Source: Serratia proteamaculans_D
Lineage (GTDB): Bacteria; Pseudomonadota; Gammaproteobacteria; Enterobacterales; Enterobacteriaceae
DNA length: 64,000 nucleotides
Assembly (NCBI RefSeq): GCF_049959315.1
Contig: NZ_CP188201.1
Strand: one strand, 5' to 3'
Made by a program: the position numbers and the translations under genes. The number at the start of each line of letters is the position of its first letter. Positions within the stretch are counted from its first letter, which is position 1. The notes below the pieces were generated by a model. The model was not told the DNA's origin. It saw nothing but the letters and a program-made list of their open reading frames with translations, and ran no database searches. This document shows positions 41,861 to 50,866 of this stretch, piece by piece.

Positions 41861-42565
41861 TCACGCTTTGTGTGAAATGCCCAGCACCTTGGCTTCCGGT
41901 GCGCTGCCGTCCAGCAGCGCCTGTGTGGGACCGTCGTAAAAAATGCGGCCATCGACCACCAGCAGGGTACGCGGGGCGATACGCGCAGCGTCATCCAGAT
42001 TGTGCGATACCATCAGCAGCGTCAGGTTACGTTGGTCGCAAACCTCCTGCAGCAGTTGCAGCATCTCATTGCGTAATGCCGGATCGAGCGCCGAAAAAGG
42101 TTCGTCGAGCAGCAGGATCGGCCGCTGGCGGATCAGACAGCGCGCCAGAGCGGCACGTTGGCGCTGGCCACCAGAAAGCTGAGACGGCAGACGCGGCAGA
42201 TGCTCCTCTAATCCCACCTGGCGGGCAATCTGTGCCAATTGCAGCTTTTGCTGCTCATTGAGCCGCAGCCCCGGATCCAGACCCAGCCCGATATTCTGTT
42301 CTACCGTCAGGTGAGCAAACAGGTTGTTTTCCTGAAACAGCATCGAGACCGGGCGTTTGGCCGGTGGCGTGGCGGTGTGGTCACTGCCGTCGAGCCGCAA
42401 CCTGCCGCTGGCAGCCGGCAGGAACCCGGCAATCAGGCTGAGCAGCGTGCTTTTGCCTGCACCGCTGGGGCCAAGCACCGCGACACGTTCGCCCGGCGCA
42501 ATGCGCAGGTCAAAGCGCATCGGCAGGTGTTCATACAGGTAGGTCAGTTTTTCAAGCTCTATCAT
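41861..42565 (-). CDS. thiQ: Thiamine/TPP ABC transporter ATP-binding protein ThiQ
   Basis: ThiQ energises import of thiamine, TMP and TPP by ThiBPQ. The 234-aa ATPase has Walker A VLGPSGAGKSTLLSLIAG, the Q-loop MLFQENNLFAHLTV, signature LSGGQRQRAALARCL, Walker B ILLLDEPFSALDPALR and the H-loop LMVSHNLDDA. Its start overlaps the thiP end by 14 bases. It is the last gene of the riboswitch-controlled thiBPQ operon. Confidence 0.96.
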   Translation of the reverse strand: MIELEKLTYLYEHLPMRFDLRIAPGERVAVLGPSGAGKSTLLSLIAGFLPAASGRLRLDGSDHTATPPAKRPVSMLFQENNLFAHLTVEQNIGLGLDPGLRLNEQQKLQLAQIARQVGLEEHLPRLPSQLSGGQRQRAALARCLIRQRPILLLDEPFSALDPALRNEMLQLLQEVCDQRNLTLLMVSHNLDDAARIAPRTLLVVDGRIFYDGPTQALLDGSAPEAKVLGISHKA

Positions 42566-44159
42566 GGCGGCCCGGTAAGCGTTCGATCAGGGTAAACAGC
42601 AGGAAACACAACAGTAGCAACAACAGGGCGGTGACCGCGCCATCATTGCTGCGATAGGCACCGATCTGTTGATACAGGTAGTAAGGCAGAGTGCGGAAGT
42701 GTTCGTTGCCAAACAGGGCGACGACGCCGAAATCGCCAATCGACAGCACGCAGGCGAAGGCCAGCGCCTGGGCCAGTGGGCGGCGCAATGCTTTCAGTTC
42801 GATAAGCCGCAGTCGCTGCCAGCCGTCGATATCCAGCGACAGGCACAGCGGGTTGTAGCGTTCGGCCAGGTCACGCATCGGGTTTTCCAGCACTTTCAGC
42901 GCGTAGGGCACCGCCATCAGTGCATTGGTGAGGATCACCAGCGCATACGGCGACTGCGGCAGCCCGACGGTATCACTCAACAGCAGGAAGAAGCCGGTCG
43001 CCAGCACGATGCCCGGCATTGCCAGGATCACCATGCCACTGAGTTCAAGTCTCTGGCCCCAGCGCAGCCGCTGTTGCAACTTCAGCTCACGGCTGCTCCA
43101 CAGCAGCATCATGGTCAGTACCACGCACAGCGCACCGGCACCGAGAGCAATACGTGACGAGGTGAATAACGCCTGCCACAGCACCCGTTGTTGCAGCACG
43201 CTGACCAGGCTTTGGTTGGCGCCGTCGGCAATTACCGCCAGCAGCGGGGGCAACAGCAGCAGCAGGGCGGCAGCAATCAGCAGAAAATCGCTAACGCGAC
43301 GCCGCAGGCTGTCTTCTGGATTACGCCAGATGTGGGCGTGAGTATTGCCGACCGGTAACGCCTGGCTTAACCGCTGGCTGAGCACCACCAGCCCCAGGCA
43401 GCAGGCCAGTTGGATCAGCGCCAGCAGCGCGGCGCGGCTGAGATCGTAGTCATAGCTGAGCGCCTGGTAGATCGCCAGTTCGATGGTGGTGGCCTGCGGC
43501 CCACCGCCCAGCGACAACACGGTGGCGAAGCTGGCAAAGCACAGCATAAAGATCAGCGCGCCGCTCGGCAGGATCTGGCGGCGAAGCGCCGGCCATTCGA
43601 CAAAGCGGAACTGCTGCTGACCGTTCATGCCAAGCTGCGCAGCCAATTGACGCTGTTCGACAGGGATATTTTCCAGCGCCTGTAACAGCAGGCGGGTCGC
43701 CAGCGGCAGGTTGAAGAACATGTGCGCCAGCAGAATGCCCTGCAGGCCATAGGGGGAGAAACTGTAGTTAATGCCGAGCCAACCGCATATTGTGGCCAGC
43801 CAGCCTTGTCGGCCATACACGCTGAGCAGGCCGAATACCGCCACCAGCACCGGCAGCACCAGCGTCATGGCGCACAGCCGCAGCAGTAACTGGCGGCCGG
43901 GGAAACGGCGGCGGAACAGCGCTCGCGCCAGCAGGATAGCGGGCAGCACCGAGATCAGTGCCGACAGCAACGCCTGCCAGAAGGTGAAACGCACCACATG
44001 CCACAGGTAGCTGTCCTGCCACAGGCCCTGCCAGTCGCTTTCCGGCGCGTGTCGCCACAGCGAACCCATCGCCAGTACGGCGATGGTCAGGATCAGACCG
44101 GAAGCCAGCAGGCCCGGCCATAGCCAGCGTGGGATCAGTGGCTGACGGCGGTTTGCCAT
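42552..44159 (-). CDS. thiP: Thiamine/TPP ABC transporter permease ThiP
   Basis: The 535-aa inner-membrane permease is a fused double BPD_transp domain with about 12 membrane segments. The first EAA-type loop lies around ENIPVEQRQLAAQLGMNGQQQFRFVEWPAL and the second around RYNPLCLSLDIDGWQRLRLIELKAL (cores QLAAQLGMNG and SLDIDGWQRL). It overlaps thiB by 25 bases at its start and thiQ by 14 bases at its end, so all three are translationally linked. Confidence 0.95.
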   Translation of the reverse strand: MANRRQPLIPRWLWPGLLASGLILTIAVLAMGSLWRHAPESDWQGLWQDSYLWHVVRFTFWQALLSALISVLPAILLARALFRRRFPGRQLLLRLCAMTLVLPVLVAVFGLLSVYGRQGWLATICGWLGINYSFSPYGLQGILLAHMFFNLPLATRLLLQALENIPVEQRQLAAQLGMNGQQQFRFVEWPALRRQILPSGALIFMLCFASFATVLSLGGGPQATTIELAIYQALSYDYDLSRAALLALIQLACCLGLVVLSQRLSQALPVGNTHAHIWRNPEDSLRRRVSDFLLIAAALLLLLPPLLAVIADGANQSLVSVLQQRVLWQALFTSSRIALGAGALCVVLTMMLLWSSRELKLQQRLRWGQRLELSGMVILAMPGIVLATGFFLLLSDTVGLPQSPYALVILTNALMAVPYALKVLENPMRDLAERYNPLCLSLDIDGWQRLRLIELKALRRPLAQALAFACVLSIGDFGVVALFGNEHFRTLPYYLYQQIGAYRSNDGAVTALLLLLLCFLLFTLIERLPGRHDRA

Positions 44160-45121
44160 GCCCGGATCCAGTTGCCGCGTTGTTTGGCCACTTCTTCAGC
44201 GCTGTATTGCAACGCGGTCTGCGGTACGGTCATTTGCTCAAACCCGGCCGGCAGCTGGGTTTTGATCACCGGATACATCCAGTTGCCGGTGGGAATGCTG
44301 TTCTGGAACGCCGGGGTCACCATAAATTGCATAAAGCGCTCTGCCAATGCCGGTTGCTTACTGGCCTTGAGCTTGCCTGCTACTTCGACCTGCAGGTAGT
44401 GGCCTTCGCTGAAATTAGCGGCGGCGTAGCTGTCTTTCTTCTCTTCAATCAGATGGTAGGCCGGAGAGGTGGTGTAGCTGAGTACCAGGTCGCCTTCGCC
44501 TTTCAGGAACAGGCCGTAGGCTTCACTCCAGCCTTTGGTCACGGTGACGGTTTTCTTTGCCAGCTTTTGCCAGGCTTCGGGGGCCTTGTCGCCATAGACT
44601 TTCTGCATCCACAACAGCAGGCCGAGGCCCGGCGTGCTGGTACGCGGATCTTCGTAAATCACCTTCCAGTTCTGGTCACTGTCGACCAGTTCCTGCAGGC
44701 TTTTGGGCGGGTTCTTCAGCTTTTCTTTGTTGTAAACGAAGGCAAAATAGCCGTAGTCATAAGGCACGAAGGTTTTATCCTGCCAGCCACCGGGGACGCT
44801 CAGCCTGGTGCTGTCGACGTTGCTCGGCGCGAATAAACCGGTTTGTTGCGCGGCCTGCAGCAAATTGTTGTCCAGCCCCAACACCACGTCGGCGGCGCTG
44901 TTTTTTCCTTCCATGCGCAGGCGGTTAAGCAGCGAAACGCCGTCTTCCAGCGCGACAAACTTCAGCTCACAGTCGCACTGGGCTTCAAAGGCTTTTTTGA
45001 CCGCCGGGCCGGGGCCCCAGTCGGCAGCAAAGGAATCATAGGTGTAGACCGTCAGCACCGGTTTGGCGAACACCGGTGCAGCGCACAACAACAGTAATAA
45101 GGGCAGGCTTTTCTTAACCAC
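44135..45121 (-). CDS. thiB: Thiamine/TPP-binding periplasmic protein ThiB (TbpA)
   Basis: ThiB captures thiamine and its phosphates in the periplasm. The 328-aa precursor starts with the signal peptide VKKSLPLLLLLCAAPVFA and continues VLTVYTYDSFAADWGPGPAVKK. The start is GTG at 45121, supported by CAGGAG 6 bases upstream and by signal peptide length; the longer ATG frame would run into the riboswitch region. Binding-site stretch TSTPGLGLLLWMQKVYGD and IPTGNWMYPV are typical. Confidence 0.95.
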   Translation of the reverse strand: MVKKSLPLLLLLCAAPVFAKPVLTVYTYDSFAADWGPGPAVKKAFEAQCDCELKFVALEDGVSLLNRLRMEGKNSAADVVLGLDNNLLQAAQQTGLFAPSNVDSTRLSVPGGWQDKTFVPYDYGYFAFVYNKEKLKNPPKSLQELVDSDQNWKVIYEDPRTSTPGLGLLLWMQKVYGDKAPEAWQKLAKKTVTVTKGWSEAYGLFLKGEGDLVLSYTTSPAYHLIEEKKDSYAAANFSEGHYLQVEVAGKLKASKQPALAERFMQFMVTPAFQNSIPTGNWMYPVIKTQLPAGFEQMTVPQTALQYSAEEVAKQRGNWIRAWQTAVSH

Positions 45122-45196
45122 TTTGCACTCCTGAAAATTTAGGGGGGCAAGGGTATCTGAGGGGGCTAGCGGCGGCTGCCGGTTCGCTGGGCTCAA

Positions 45197-45281
45197 ATCC
45201 CTCCGCCGGTATTGACCGGATCAGGTTCGACGGGTTTGTTCTCAGCAAAATCGGCACGCCGCATTTTGCACCCCGTTGAGA
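45197..45281 (-). ncRNA. TPP riboswitch (THI element) of thiBPQ
   Basis: The minus strand contains the conserved THI-box blocks in order: ACGGGGTGC, GCTGAGA, ACCCGTCGAACCTGATC, CGGTCAATACCGGCG and GGAGGGAT. They lie 75-160 bases upstream of the thiB start. TPP binding is expected to shut off thiBPQ expression, probably by hiding the ribosome site or through termination. Confidence 0.95.
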
Positions 45282-45322
45282 CGGCGCCATTGTAAAGACT
45301 AACGGGCGCCGGTGAAAGGCGC

Positions 45323-46984
45323 TTATGCTTCCGGCGGCGCAAACCAGGCGGATTTAAAATCAAACCAGCCCAGGGTATTCATCCGCACGCCGCGCATGCT
45401 GCGCTGGCCATGCAGTTGCAACCAGTGGTGGAACAGCGGGTGTAACTGATGATGGCTGACCAGGCGCTGGCAAAAATCGGCCAGCGGCAGGCTATTGGCG
45501 CGCCACAGTGCGGCGTCCTCAGCGAGATCTTCATTCATACAGTGCTGCATCAACGGCAGTTCATACAGGGTGGCGAACAGCGAGAATTCCAGCGGCAGAT
45601 AGAAGTTGGCGCTGCCGAGCCACAGATCGCTGCTGGCTTCGCCTTTATGCCAGGTGTCGTAATCCACGACTTGTATCTTCAGCTTGATTCCCTGCTGCGC
45701 CAGCAGGGGTTCGATCGCCAACTGAATGGCGTGGAACTCCGAGTGCTCGCTGTAGTAAGTCAGCGTCAGTTCGGTCAGCCCGTCCGGTTTGGGTAGTTGT
45801 GCCAGTGCGCGGTTGTGATGCCAGCGCGGCAGAAGGCCGTAGGCCGGTGACCAATAGCGTTGATAAACCGGCCCGGCATTGCTCAGCAGCGCAATGGGGT
45901 TGATCAACTCGCACAGCCAACTGCGAATGGCCGGATCGGCCGCCAGAGGCGAACGCTGATCGAACAGCAGGAAATAACAGCCTTCTTCCAGCCGGCTTTC
46001 CAGTTCGTTTTTGCCGGTGTCGTCCGCCTGCAACTGGACGCCGGAATGCACCAGTTCTTCGGTCACTTCCGGCAGTACCCAGATATTCACCTCATCGATC
46101 AGTGCTCGGTAGCCAAAGTAATCGTCAAAGGCGTGGATTTTCATCTGGCTGCGGTGGTTGCGTACCACGCTATACGGCCCGGTGCCCACCGGGTGGCGCG
46201 AGAATTCCGGCAGACTCTGCCATTCGCGCGGCAGGATCATCGCGTGTACGCTGCCCAGCAGCCACGGCAGCCAGTAATCGGGACTGTGCAGATGCACGTC
46301 GATCACATAAGGCGTCGGTGAGGTCACGCGTTCAATATGGGAAAACAACGGCAGCGGCATCAATCGATTGAGCGAACTGATGACATCTTCCATTTCCAGA
46401 TCGCGCCCATGGTGAAAATGAATCGCCGGGCGCAGATAAAAACGCCAGTGCAGCGGGGTTAAAGCCTGCCAGTGATGCGAAAGGTCAGACTCCAGTTCCC
46501 CGTTTTCCTCATTTATGCGCGTCAGGCCGCTGAAAATCTGCCGTGCCAGATGGGTTTCCGAGCGCCGCAGCGCCGAACCGGGCAGCAGGTTATACAACTG
46601 GCGATAGTAGAGTACCCGCAGGATGTGTTTCCCCTGACGAAAGCTGCGTCCCAGTTGGGACAGCAACATCTGGCGCACGACGTTTTTATCGCCGACCAGT
46701 TGCACCAGTTGATCGATGCGGTCTTGCTCCAGCAACTCCTCCGCTCGTTGCTGTTGCAATGCCAGACCGGTGTAGTGAAAGGTGAGACGCGAACGCTTGC
46801 CGCGCCCGGACTCGGCCTGCCAGGTCAGCCAGCCCTGGTGCTGCATGGCACCCAGTAGCGAACGCACATGGCGGCGCGAACAGCTGAGCACTTCGGCCAG
46901 CTCCTGCAGGGTGGTTTCGGTCGGCTCGCCGTGGCAGCGCTGCCACAGGCGAATGAACTGCTGTTGCAATCTGGAGGTGGACAT
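45323..46984 (-). CDS. sgrR: HTH-type transcriptional activator SgrR
   Basis: SgrR senses glucose-phosphate stress and activates the small RNA gene sgrS. The 553-aa protein has an N-terminal winged helix (about residues 5-110: RLQQQFIRLWQRC, EVLSCSRRHVRSLLGAMQ) and a long solute-binding-protein-like domain (SBP_bac_5 type) with HFHHGRDLEMEDVISSL. The C-terminus MRGVRMNTLGWFDFKSAWF is as in E. coli. I start at ATG 46984 by homology; an in-frame ATG at 47005 is an alternative. It is divergent from sgrS. Confidence 0.94.
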   Translation of the reverse strand: MSTSRLQQQFIRLWQRCHGEPTETTLQELAEVLSCSRRHVRSLLGAMQHQGWLTWQAESGRGKRSRLTFHYTGLALQQQRAEELLEQDRIDQLVQLVGDKNVVRQMLLSQLGRSFRQGKHILRVLYYRQLYNLLPGSALRRSETHLARQIFSGLTRINEENGELESDLSHHWQALTPLHWRFYLRPAIHFHHGRDLEMEDVISSLNRLMPLPLFSHIERVTSPTPYVIDVHLHSPDYWLPWLLGSVHAMILPREWQSLPEFSRHPVGTGPYSVVRNHRSQMKIHAFDDYFGYRALIDEVNIWVLPEVTEELVHSGVQLQADDTGKNELESRLEEGCYFLLFDQRSPLAADPAIRSWLCELINPIALLSNAGPVYQRYWSPAYGLLPRWHHNRALAQLPKPDGLTELTLTYYSEHSEFHAIQLAIEPLLAQQGIKLKIQVVDYDTWHKGEASSDLWLGSANFYLPLEFSLFATLYELPLMQHCMNEDLAEDAALWRANSLPLADFCQRLVSHHQLHPLFHHWLQLHGQRSMRGVRMNTLGWFDFKSAWFAPPEA

Positions 46985-47049
46985 AAAAGAGGAACGCTCC
47001 GGCATCAACCCATCAATTTATCTTTCCCTATATTACGCCGATAATTTTC

Positions 47050-47321
47050 CTCAATGAAAGGGGGAGGGCGACGGATGAAAGTTTTCTTGTCAAAACAGTT
47101 CTATCAGCGCTATTTCAGCGCGGTGCGTCGCCAGCGGGCCGATTGGTTGAAGCTGGTGCCTGAACAGGCGCGGCTGGAGATGCTGGCCCATCTGACCCAG
47201 TGGGACATCCACTCCATGACGGATAAGCAATACCGTGAGCACCTGTGAGGCTCGGGTAGAAAAGGTTTCTGAGTAATGGTGTTGTTCACCAGCCAGTGGG
47301 GTCATACCCACTGGTTTTTTT
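47050..47321 (+). ncRNA. sgrS: SgrS small regulatory RNA
   Basis: Position (between sgrR and setA), the 5' ATGAAAGGGGG start, the sgrT ORF, the base-pairing segment TGAGTAATGGTGTTGTTCACC (47272-47290 region, core TGAGTA-TGGTGT-TCACC as in E. coli) and a strong terminator all match SgrS. The terminator is CCAGTGGG/CCCACTGG (47293-47314) followed by seven T. SgrS with Hfq represses ptsG and other mRNAs during sugar-phosphate stress. The exact 5' end is an estimate by alignment from memory. Confidence 0.9.
47075..47248 (+). CDS. sgrT: SgrT, small inhibitor of glucose uptake encoded within SgrS
   Basis: The 57-aa peptide KVFLSKQFYQRYFSAVRRQ... contains the SgrT core (QFYQRYFSA, EMLAHLTQWD) seen in E. 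coli SgrT (43 aa, QFYQHYFTA ... MLEGLMQWD). SgrT inhibits the glucose PTS permease PtsG directly. ATG 47075 follows GGGAGGGCGACGG; an in-frame ATG at 47054 would add seven residues (MKGGGRR). Both ends are longer than in E. coli: an N-terminal KVFLSK and a C-terminal tail HSMTDKQYREHL. Confidence 0.88.
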   Translation: MKVFLSKQFYQRYFSAVRRQRADWLKLVPEQARLEMLAHLTQWDIHSMTDKQYREHL

Positions 47322-47404
47322 ATTCTCGGTCGCGGGGATGTTCTTGCAATTTTGTCGCCGTAGCCTAAGGTTCTGTCTTCCGCTTTAGGGTCAGGAACGA
47401 TGAG

Positions 47405-48604
47405 ATGAAACGTCAGCGCTGGCTGCCACGCCGCTTTAATCCAGTCTTTGCCGCATTCCTGCTGATTGCCTTTCTTTCAGGCATTGCCGGCGCACTTTTG
47501 GCGCCGACGCTGAGCCTGTTCCTGACCACCGAGGTTAAGGTGCGGCCGCTGTGGGTTGGCCTGTTTTATACCGTTAACGCCATCGTCGGCATCGCGGTCA
47601 GTTTCTTGTTGGCCAAGCGTTCGGATACGCGCGGCGATCGACGTAAATTGATTTTGCTGTGCTGCCTGATGGCGGTCGGTAACTGCCTGCTGTTTGCCTT
47701 TAACCGCGACTACCTGACGCTGATCACCGCCGGGGTCTTGCTGTCGGCGATTGCCAATACCGCGATGCCGCAGATTTTTGCGCTGGCACGGGAATATGCC
47801 GACAGCTCGGCGCGCGAAGTGGTGATGTTCAGCTCGGTGATGCGTGCGCAACTGTCTCTGGCCTGGGTGATTGGCCCGCCGTTGTCGTTTACGCTGGCGC
47901 TGAACTACGGATTTACCGCGATGTTCATGATTGCCGCTGCGACCTTCGCAATCTGTGCATTGCTGGTGTGGTTTACCCTGCCTTCGGTGCCGCGTGCGGA
48001 GCAAAGTAGTGCGACGCTGAATGCCACTGCTTCGGCTCCGATTGCCCCCGTCAGCGCCTGGCGCAACCGCGATGTACGCCGCTTGTTTATTGCCTCGATG
48101 CTGATGTGGACCTGCAACACCATGTATATCATCGATATGCCGCTGTATATCACCGCCGATCTGGGCCTGCCGGAAAACCTTGCCGGGCTGCTGATGGGCA
48201 CGGCCGCCGGGCTGGAGATCCCGGCGATGTTACTGGCGGGTTACTACGTCAAAAGGTTCGGCAAGCGCAATATGATGCTGTTCGCCGTGGCGGCCGGTAT
48301 CCTGTTTTATGCCGGATTGGCGGTGTTTAAATTTAAGCTGGCGTTAATGGTACTACAGCTGTTCAACGCCATATTTATCGGCATCATCGCCGGTATTGGC
48401 ATGCTCTATTTCCAGGACCTGATGCCGGGGCGACCGGGCGCGGCAACCACGCTGTTTACCAACAGTATTTCCACCGGGGTGATCCTGGCCGGGGTGCTGC
48501 AGGGGGCGCTGGTGGAAAACCTGGGGCACTATGCGGTTTACTGGTTGGCGACTCTGCTGGCGGTAGCGGCACTGTGGATGAGTGCCCGCGTGCGGGAAGT
48601 GTGA
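47405..48604 (+). CDS. setA: Sugar efflux transporter SetA
   Basis: The 399-aa MFS protein of the SET family exports lactose, glucose and non-metabolisable sugar analogues. Conserved stretches include GIAGALLAPTLSLFLTTEV, LAKRSDTRGDRRKLILLC, ANTAMPQIFALAREYADSSA and DLMPGRPGAATTLFTNSIS, with about 12 membrane spans. It follows sgrS closely and in E. coli is co-expressed with it, helping to relieve sugar-phosphate stress. I see no independent promoter of note. Confidence 0.94.
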   Translation: MKRQRWLPRRFNPVFAAFLLIAFLSGIAGALLAPTLSLFLTTEVKVRPLWVGLFYTVNAIVGIAVSFLLAKRSDTRGDRRKLILLCCLMAVGNCLLFAFNRDYLTLITAGVLLSAIANTAMPQIFALAREYADSSAREVVMFSSVMRAQLSLAWVIGPPLSFTLALNYGFTAMFMIAAATFAICALLVWFTLPSVPRAEQSSATLNATASAPIAPVSAWRNRDVRRLFIASMLMWTCNTMYIIDMPLYITADLGLPENLAGLLMGTAAGLEIPAMLLAGYYVKRFGKRNMMLFAVAAGILFYAGLAVFKFKLALMVLQLFNAIFIGIIAGIGMLYFQDLMPGRPGAATTLFTNSISTGVILAGVLQGALVENLGHYAVYWLATLLAVAALWMSARVREV

Positions 48605-48745
48605 GCTTAAACGTCACCATCCTTGACGCATGTCATTGAGAACATTACGCCAACCCCCCAAGCTGAACGGACCCGGAACGCGATGAGCGCGTTCCCGACC
48701 ATCTTGCTGCCAAGATGCCGATCCGTTTAGAAAAGTGGGTATGTT

Positions 48746-50218
48746 ATGGATAAACTAACGCCGCTCAAGCCTGTTCCTTCCCTGTGTGCCGTCGTCGCCG
48801 CTTTACTCATCTGGTTTGTGATCCCCGTGCCTGAAGGCGTGGAACCCAATGCCTGGCATTTGTTGGCGCTGTTTATCGGCACCATCATCGCCATCATCGG
48901 TAAAGCCATGCCTATCGGTGCCGTTTCGGTAGTGGCGATCGCGCTGGTGGCGGTCACCGGCGTCACCAACCCCGGCAAACCCGGAGCTGCGCTCAATGAT
49001 GCGCTCAGCGGATTTTCCAACCAGTTGATCTGGCTGATTGGTTTTTCGATCATGATCTCACTCAGCCTGAACAAAACCGGGCTGGGGGCGCGTATCGGTT
49101 ATTACTTCATTTCGCTGTTCGGTAAAAAGACGCTGGGGATCGCCTATGCATTGACGCTGGCGGAAACCACCCTGGCACCGGTGACCCCAAGTAACACCGC
49201 GCGTGGTGGCGGGATTATCCATCCAATCATGAAGTCGATTGCCGACAGCTTTGGCTCCAAACCCGAGCTTAATACCTCCGGCAAGATTGGCCGCTATCTG
49301 TCGCTGGTGAATTACAATATCAACCCGATCACTTCGGCGATGTTTATCACCGCTACCGCGCCGAACCCGTTGATCGTCAGCCTGATTGCCAAGGGCACTC
49401 ATGGCAACTTCGAGCTGTCCTGGTCAATGTGGGCCGTGGCGGCACTGGTACCGGGGTTGTGCTCACTGATTGTCATGCCCTTGGTGATTTATTTGATCTA
49501 CCCGCCGGAGGTGAAAAGCACCCCGGACGCGCCGCGTTTCGCCCGTGAAAAGCTGCAGGCCCTGGGGCCGGTAACGCTGCCGGAGAAAATCACGCTGGCG
49601 GTGTTTGCCCTGCTGTTAGTGCTGTGGGCCGGTATTCCGGCGATGTTCTTCGGCCCGGCGCTGGCGGTTAACCCAACCACGGCGGCGCTGATTGGGTTGG
49701 CGGTACTGCTGGCGACCGGGGTGTTGAGCTGGGAAGATGTGCTTAAGCACAAGGGAGCCTGGGACACGGTGGTGTGGTTCTCCGCGCTGGTGATGATGGC
49801 CAGCTTCCTCGGCAAGTTGGGGTTGATCGGCTGGCTGTCACAAACCGTGGGCAGTGGGATTGATCATATGGGGATGAGTTGGGTTGGCGGCACTATCCTG
49901 CTGACCCTTATCTATCTGTATTCGCATTACTTCTTTGCCAGCACCACCGCGCACGTCACCGCGATGTTTGCCGCGTTCTTTGCCGCAGGGATTGCACTCG
50001 GCGCTCCGCCCGCACTGCTGGGCCTGATTCTGGCGTTCTCTTCCTCGCTGATGATGTCGCTGACCCATTATGGTACCGGCACGGCACCGATTGTCTTTGG
50101 CTCCGGCTATGCGACCTTGGGTGAGTGGTGGAAAGCCGGTTTTGTGATGAGCGTGGTTAACCTGCTGATCTGGATATTGATTGGTGGGGCCTGGTGGAAG
50201 TGGCTGGGGTACTGGTAA
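48746..50218 (+). CDS. DASS-family anion (di/tricarboxylate) transporter
   Basis: The 490-aa membrane protein has about 12 hydrophobic segments and DASS/CitT signatures: ETTLAPVTPSNTARGGGIIHPI, ITSAMFITATAPNPLIVSLI and the C-terminal half SHYFFASTTAHVTAMFAAF with MMSLTHYGTGTAPIVFGSGY. Relatives move citrate, tartrate, succinate or 2-oxoglutarate, often as antiporters. ATG 48746 lies in its own 140-bp promoter-containing gap after setA. E. coli has no gene at this point between setA and leuD. Substrate cannot be told from sequence. Confidence 0.87.
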   Translation: MDKLTPLKPVPSLCAVVAALLIWFVIPVPEGVEPNAWHLLALFIGTIIAIIGKAMPIGAVSVVAIALVAVTGVTNPGKPGAALNDALSGFSNQLIWLIGFSIMISLSLNKTGLGARIGYYFISLFGKKTLGIAYALTLAETTLAPVTPSNTARGGGIIHPIMKSIADSFGSKPELNTSGKIGRYLSLVNYNINPITSAMFITATAPNPLIVSLIAKGTHGNFELSWSMWAVAALVPGLCSLIVMPLVIYLIYPPEVKSTPDAPRFAREKLQALGPVTLPEKITLAVFALLLVLWAGIPAMFFGPALAVNPTTAALIGLAVLLATGVLSWEDVLKHKGAWDTVVWFSALVMMASFLGKLGLIGWLSQTVGSGIDHMGMSWVGGTILLTLIYLYSHYFFASTTAHVTAMFAAFFAAGIALGAPPALLGLILAFSSSLMMSLTHYGTGTAPIVFGSGYATLGEWWKAGFVMSVVNLLIWILIGGAWWKWLGYW

Positions 50219-50245
50219 TAAAAAACACCCGCCAGGCGGCGGGTG
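50219..50245 (-). terminator. Terminator of leuABCD
   Basis: CACCCGCC-aggc-GGCGGGTG is an 8-bp perfect stem; on the minus strand it is followed by a run of T (50219-50225). It may also stop the convergent DASS gene but has no T-tract on the plus strand. Confidence 0.85.
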
Positions 50246-50252
50246 ATTCATA

Positions 50253-50855
50253 TCAGTTCAGGAAGGCGGGCTGCTGCGCCTCGTAGCGGGAAATATCCGC
50301 TTCGTGCTGCAGCGTCAGGCCGATACTGTCCAGCCCGTTAATCATGCAGTGACGGCGGAAGCTGTCAATCTCGAACGGATAGCTTTTGCCACCGGCCTTG
50401 ACCGTCTGGTTTTCCAAATCAACTTCAAATTCAATGCCTTCATTGGCAGCCACCAGCTGGAACAGCGTTTCCACGTCCTGCTCGCTCAGCTTAACCGGCA
50501 GCAGTTGGTTGTTGAGCGAGTTGCCGTAGAAGATATCGGCAAAGCTGGGGGCAATCACCACTCTAAAGCCGTAGTCGGTCAGCGCCCAGGGCGCGTGCTC
50601 GCGTGATGAGCCGCAGCCGAAGTTTTCACGGGCCAGCAAAATGCTGGCACCTTTGTAGCGCGGTTTGTTCAGTACAAACTCCGGGTTTGGCTGCTGGCCG
50701 GCATCGTCCAGAAAACGCCAGTCGTTAAACAGGTGCTTACCAAAACCGGTGCGCGTCACCTTCTGCAAAAACTGTTTTGGAATAATGGCATCGGTATCGA
50801 CGTTCGCCGCATCCAAAGGCACCACTAAACCGGTATGTTGAGTAAATTTAGCCAC
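50253..50855 (-). CDS. leuD: 3-isopropylmalate dehydratase small subunit
   Basis: LeuD is the swivelling domain subunit that completes isopropylmalate isomerase with LeuC. The 200-aa protein shows GLVVPLDAANVDTDAIIPKQFLQ, ILLARENFGCGSSREHAPWAL and FADIFYGNSLNNQLLPV. It is the last gene of leuABCD and starts 11 bases after the leuC stop. Confidence 0.97.
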   Translation of the reverse strand: MAKFTQHTGLVVPLDAANVDTDAIIPKQFLQKVTRTGFGKHLFNDWRFLDDAGQQPNPEFVLNKPRYKGASILLARENFGCGSSREHAPWALTDYGFRVVIAPSFADIFYGNSLNNQLLPVKLSEQDVETLFQLVAANEGIEFEVDLENQTVKAGGKSYPFEIDSFRRHCMINGLDSIGLTLQHEADISRYEAQQPAFLN

Positions 50856-50866
50856 GGTAGCCTTCC

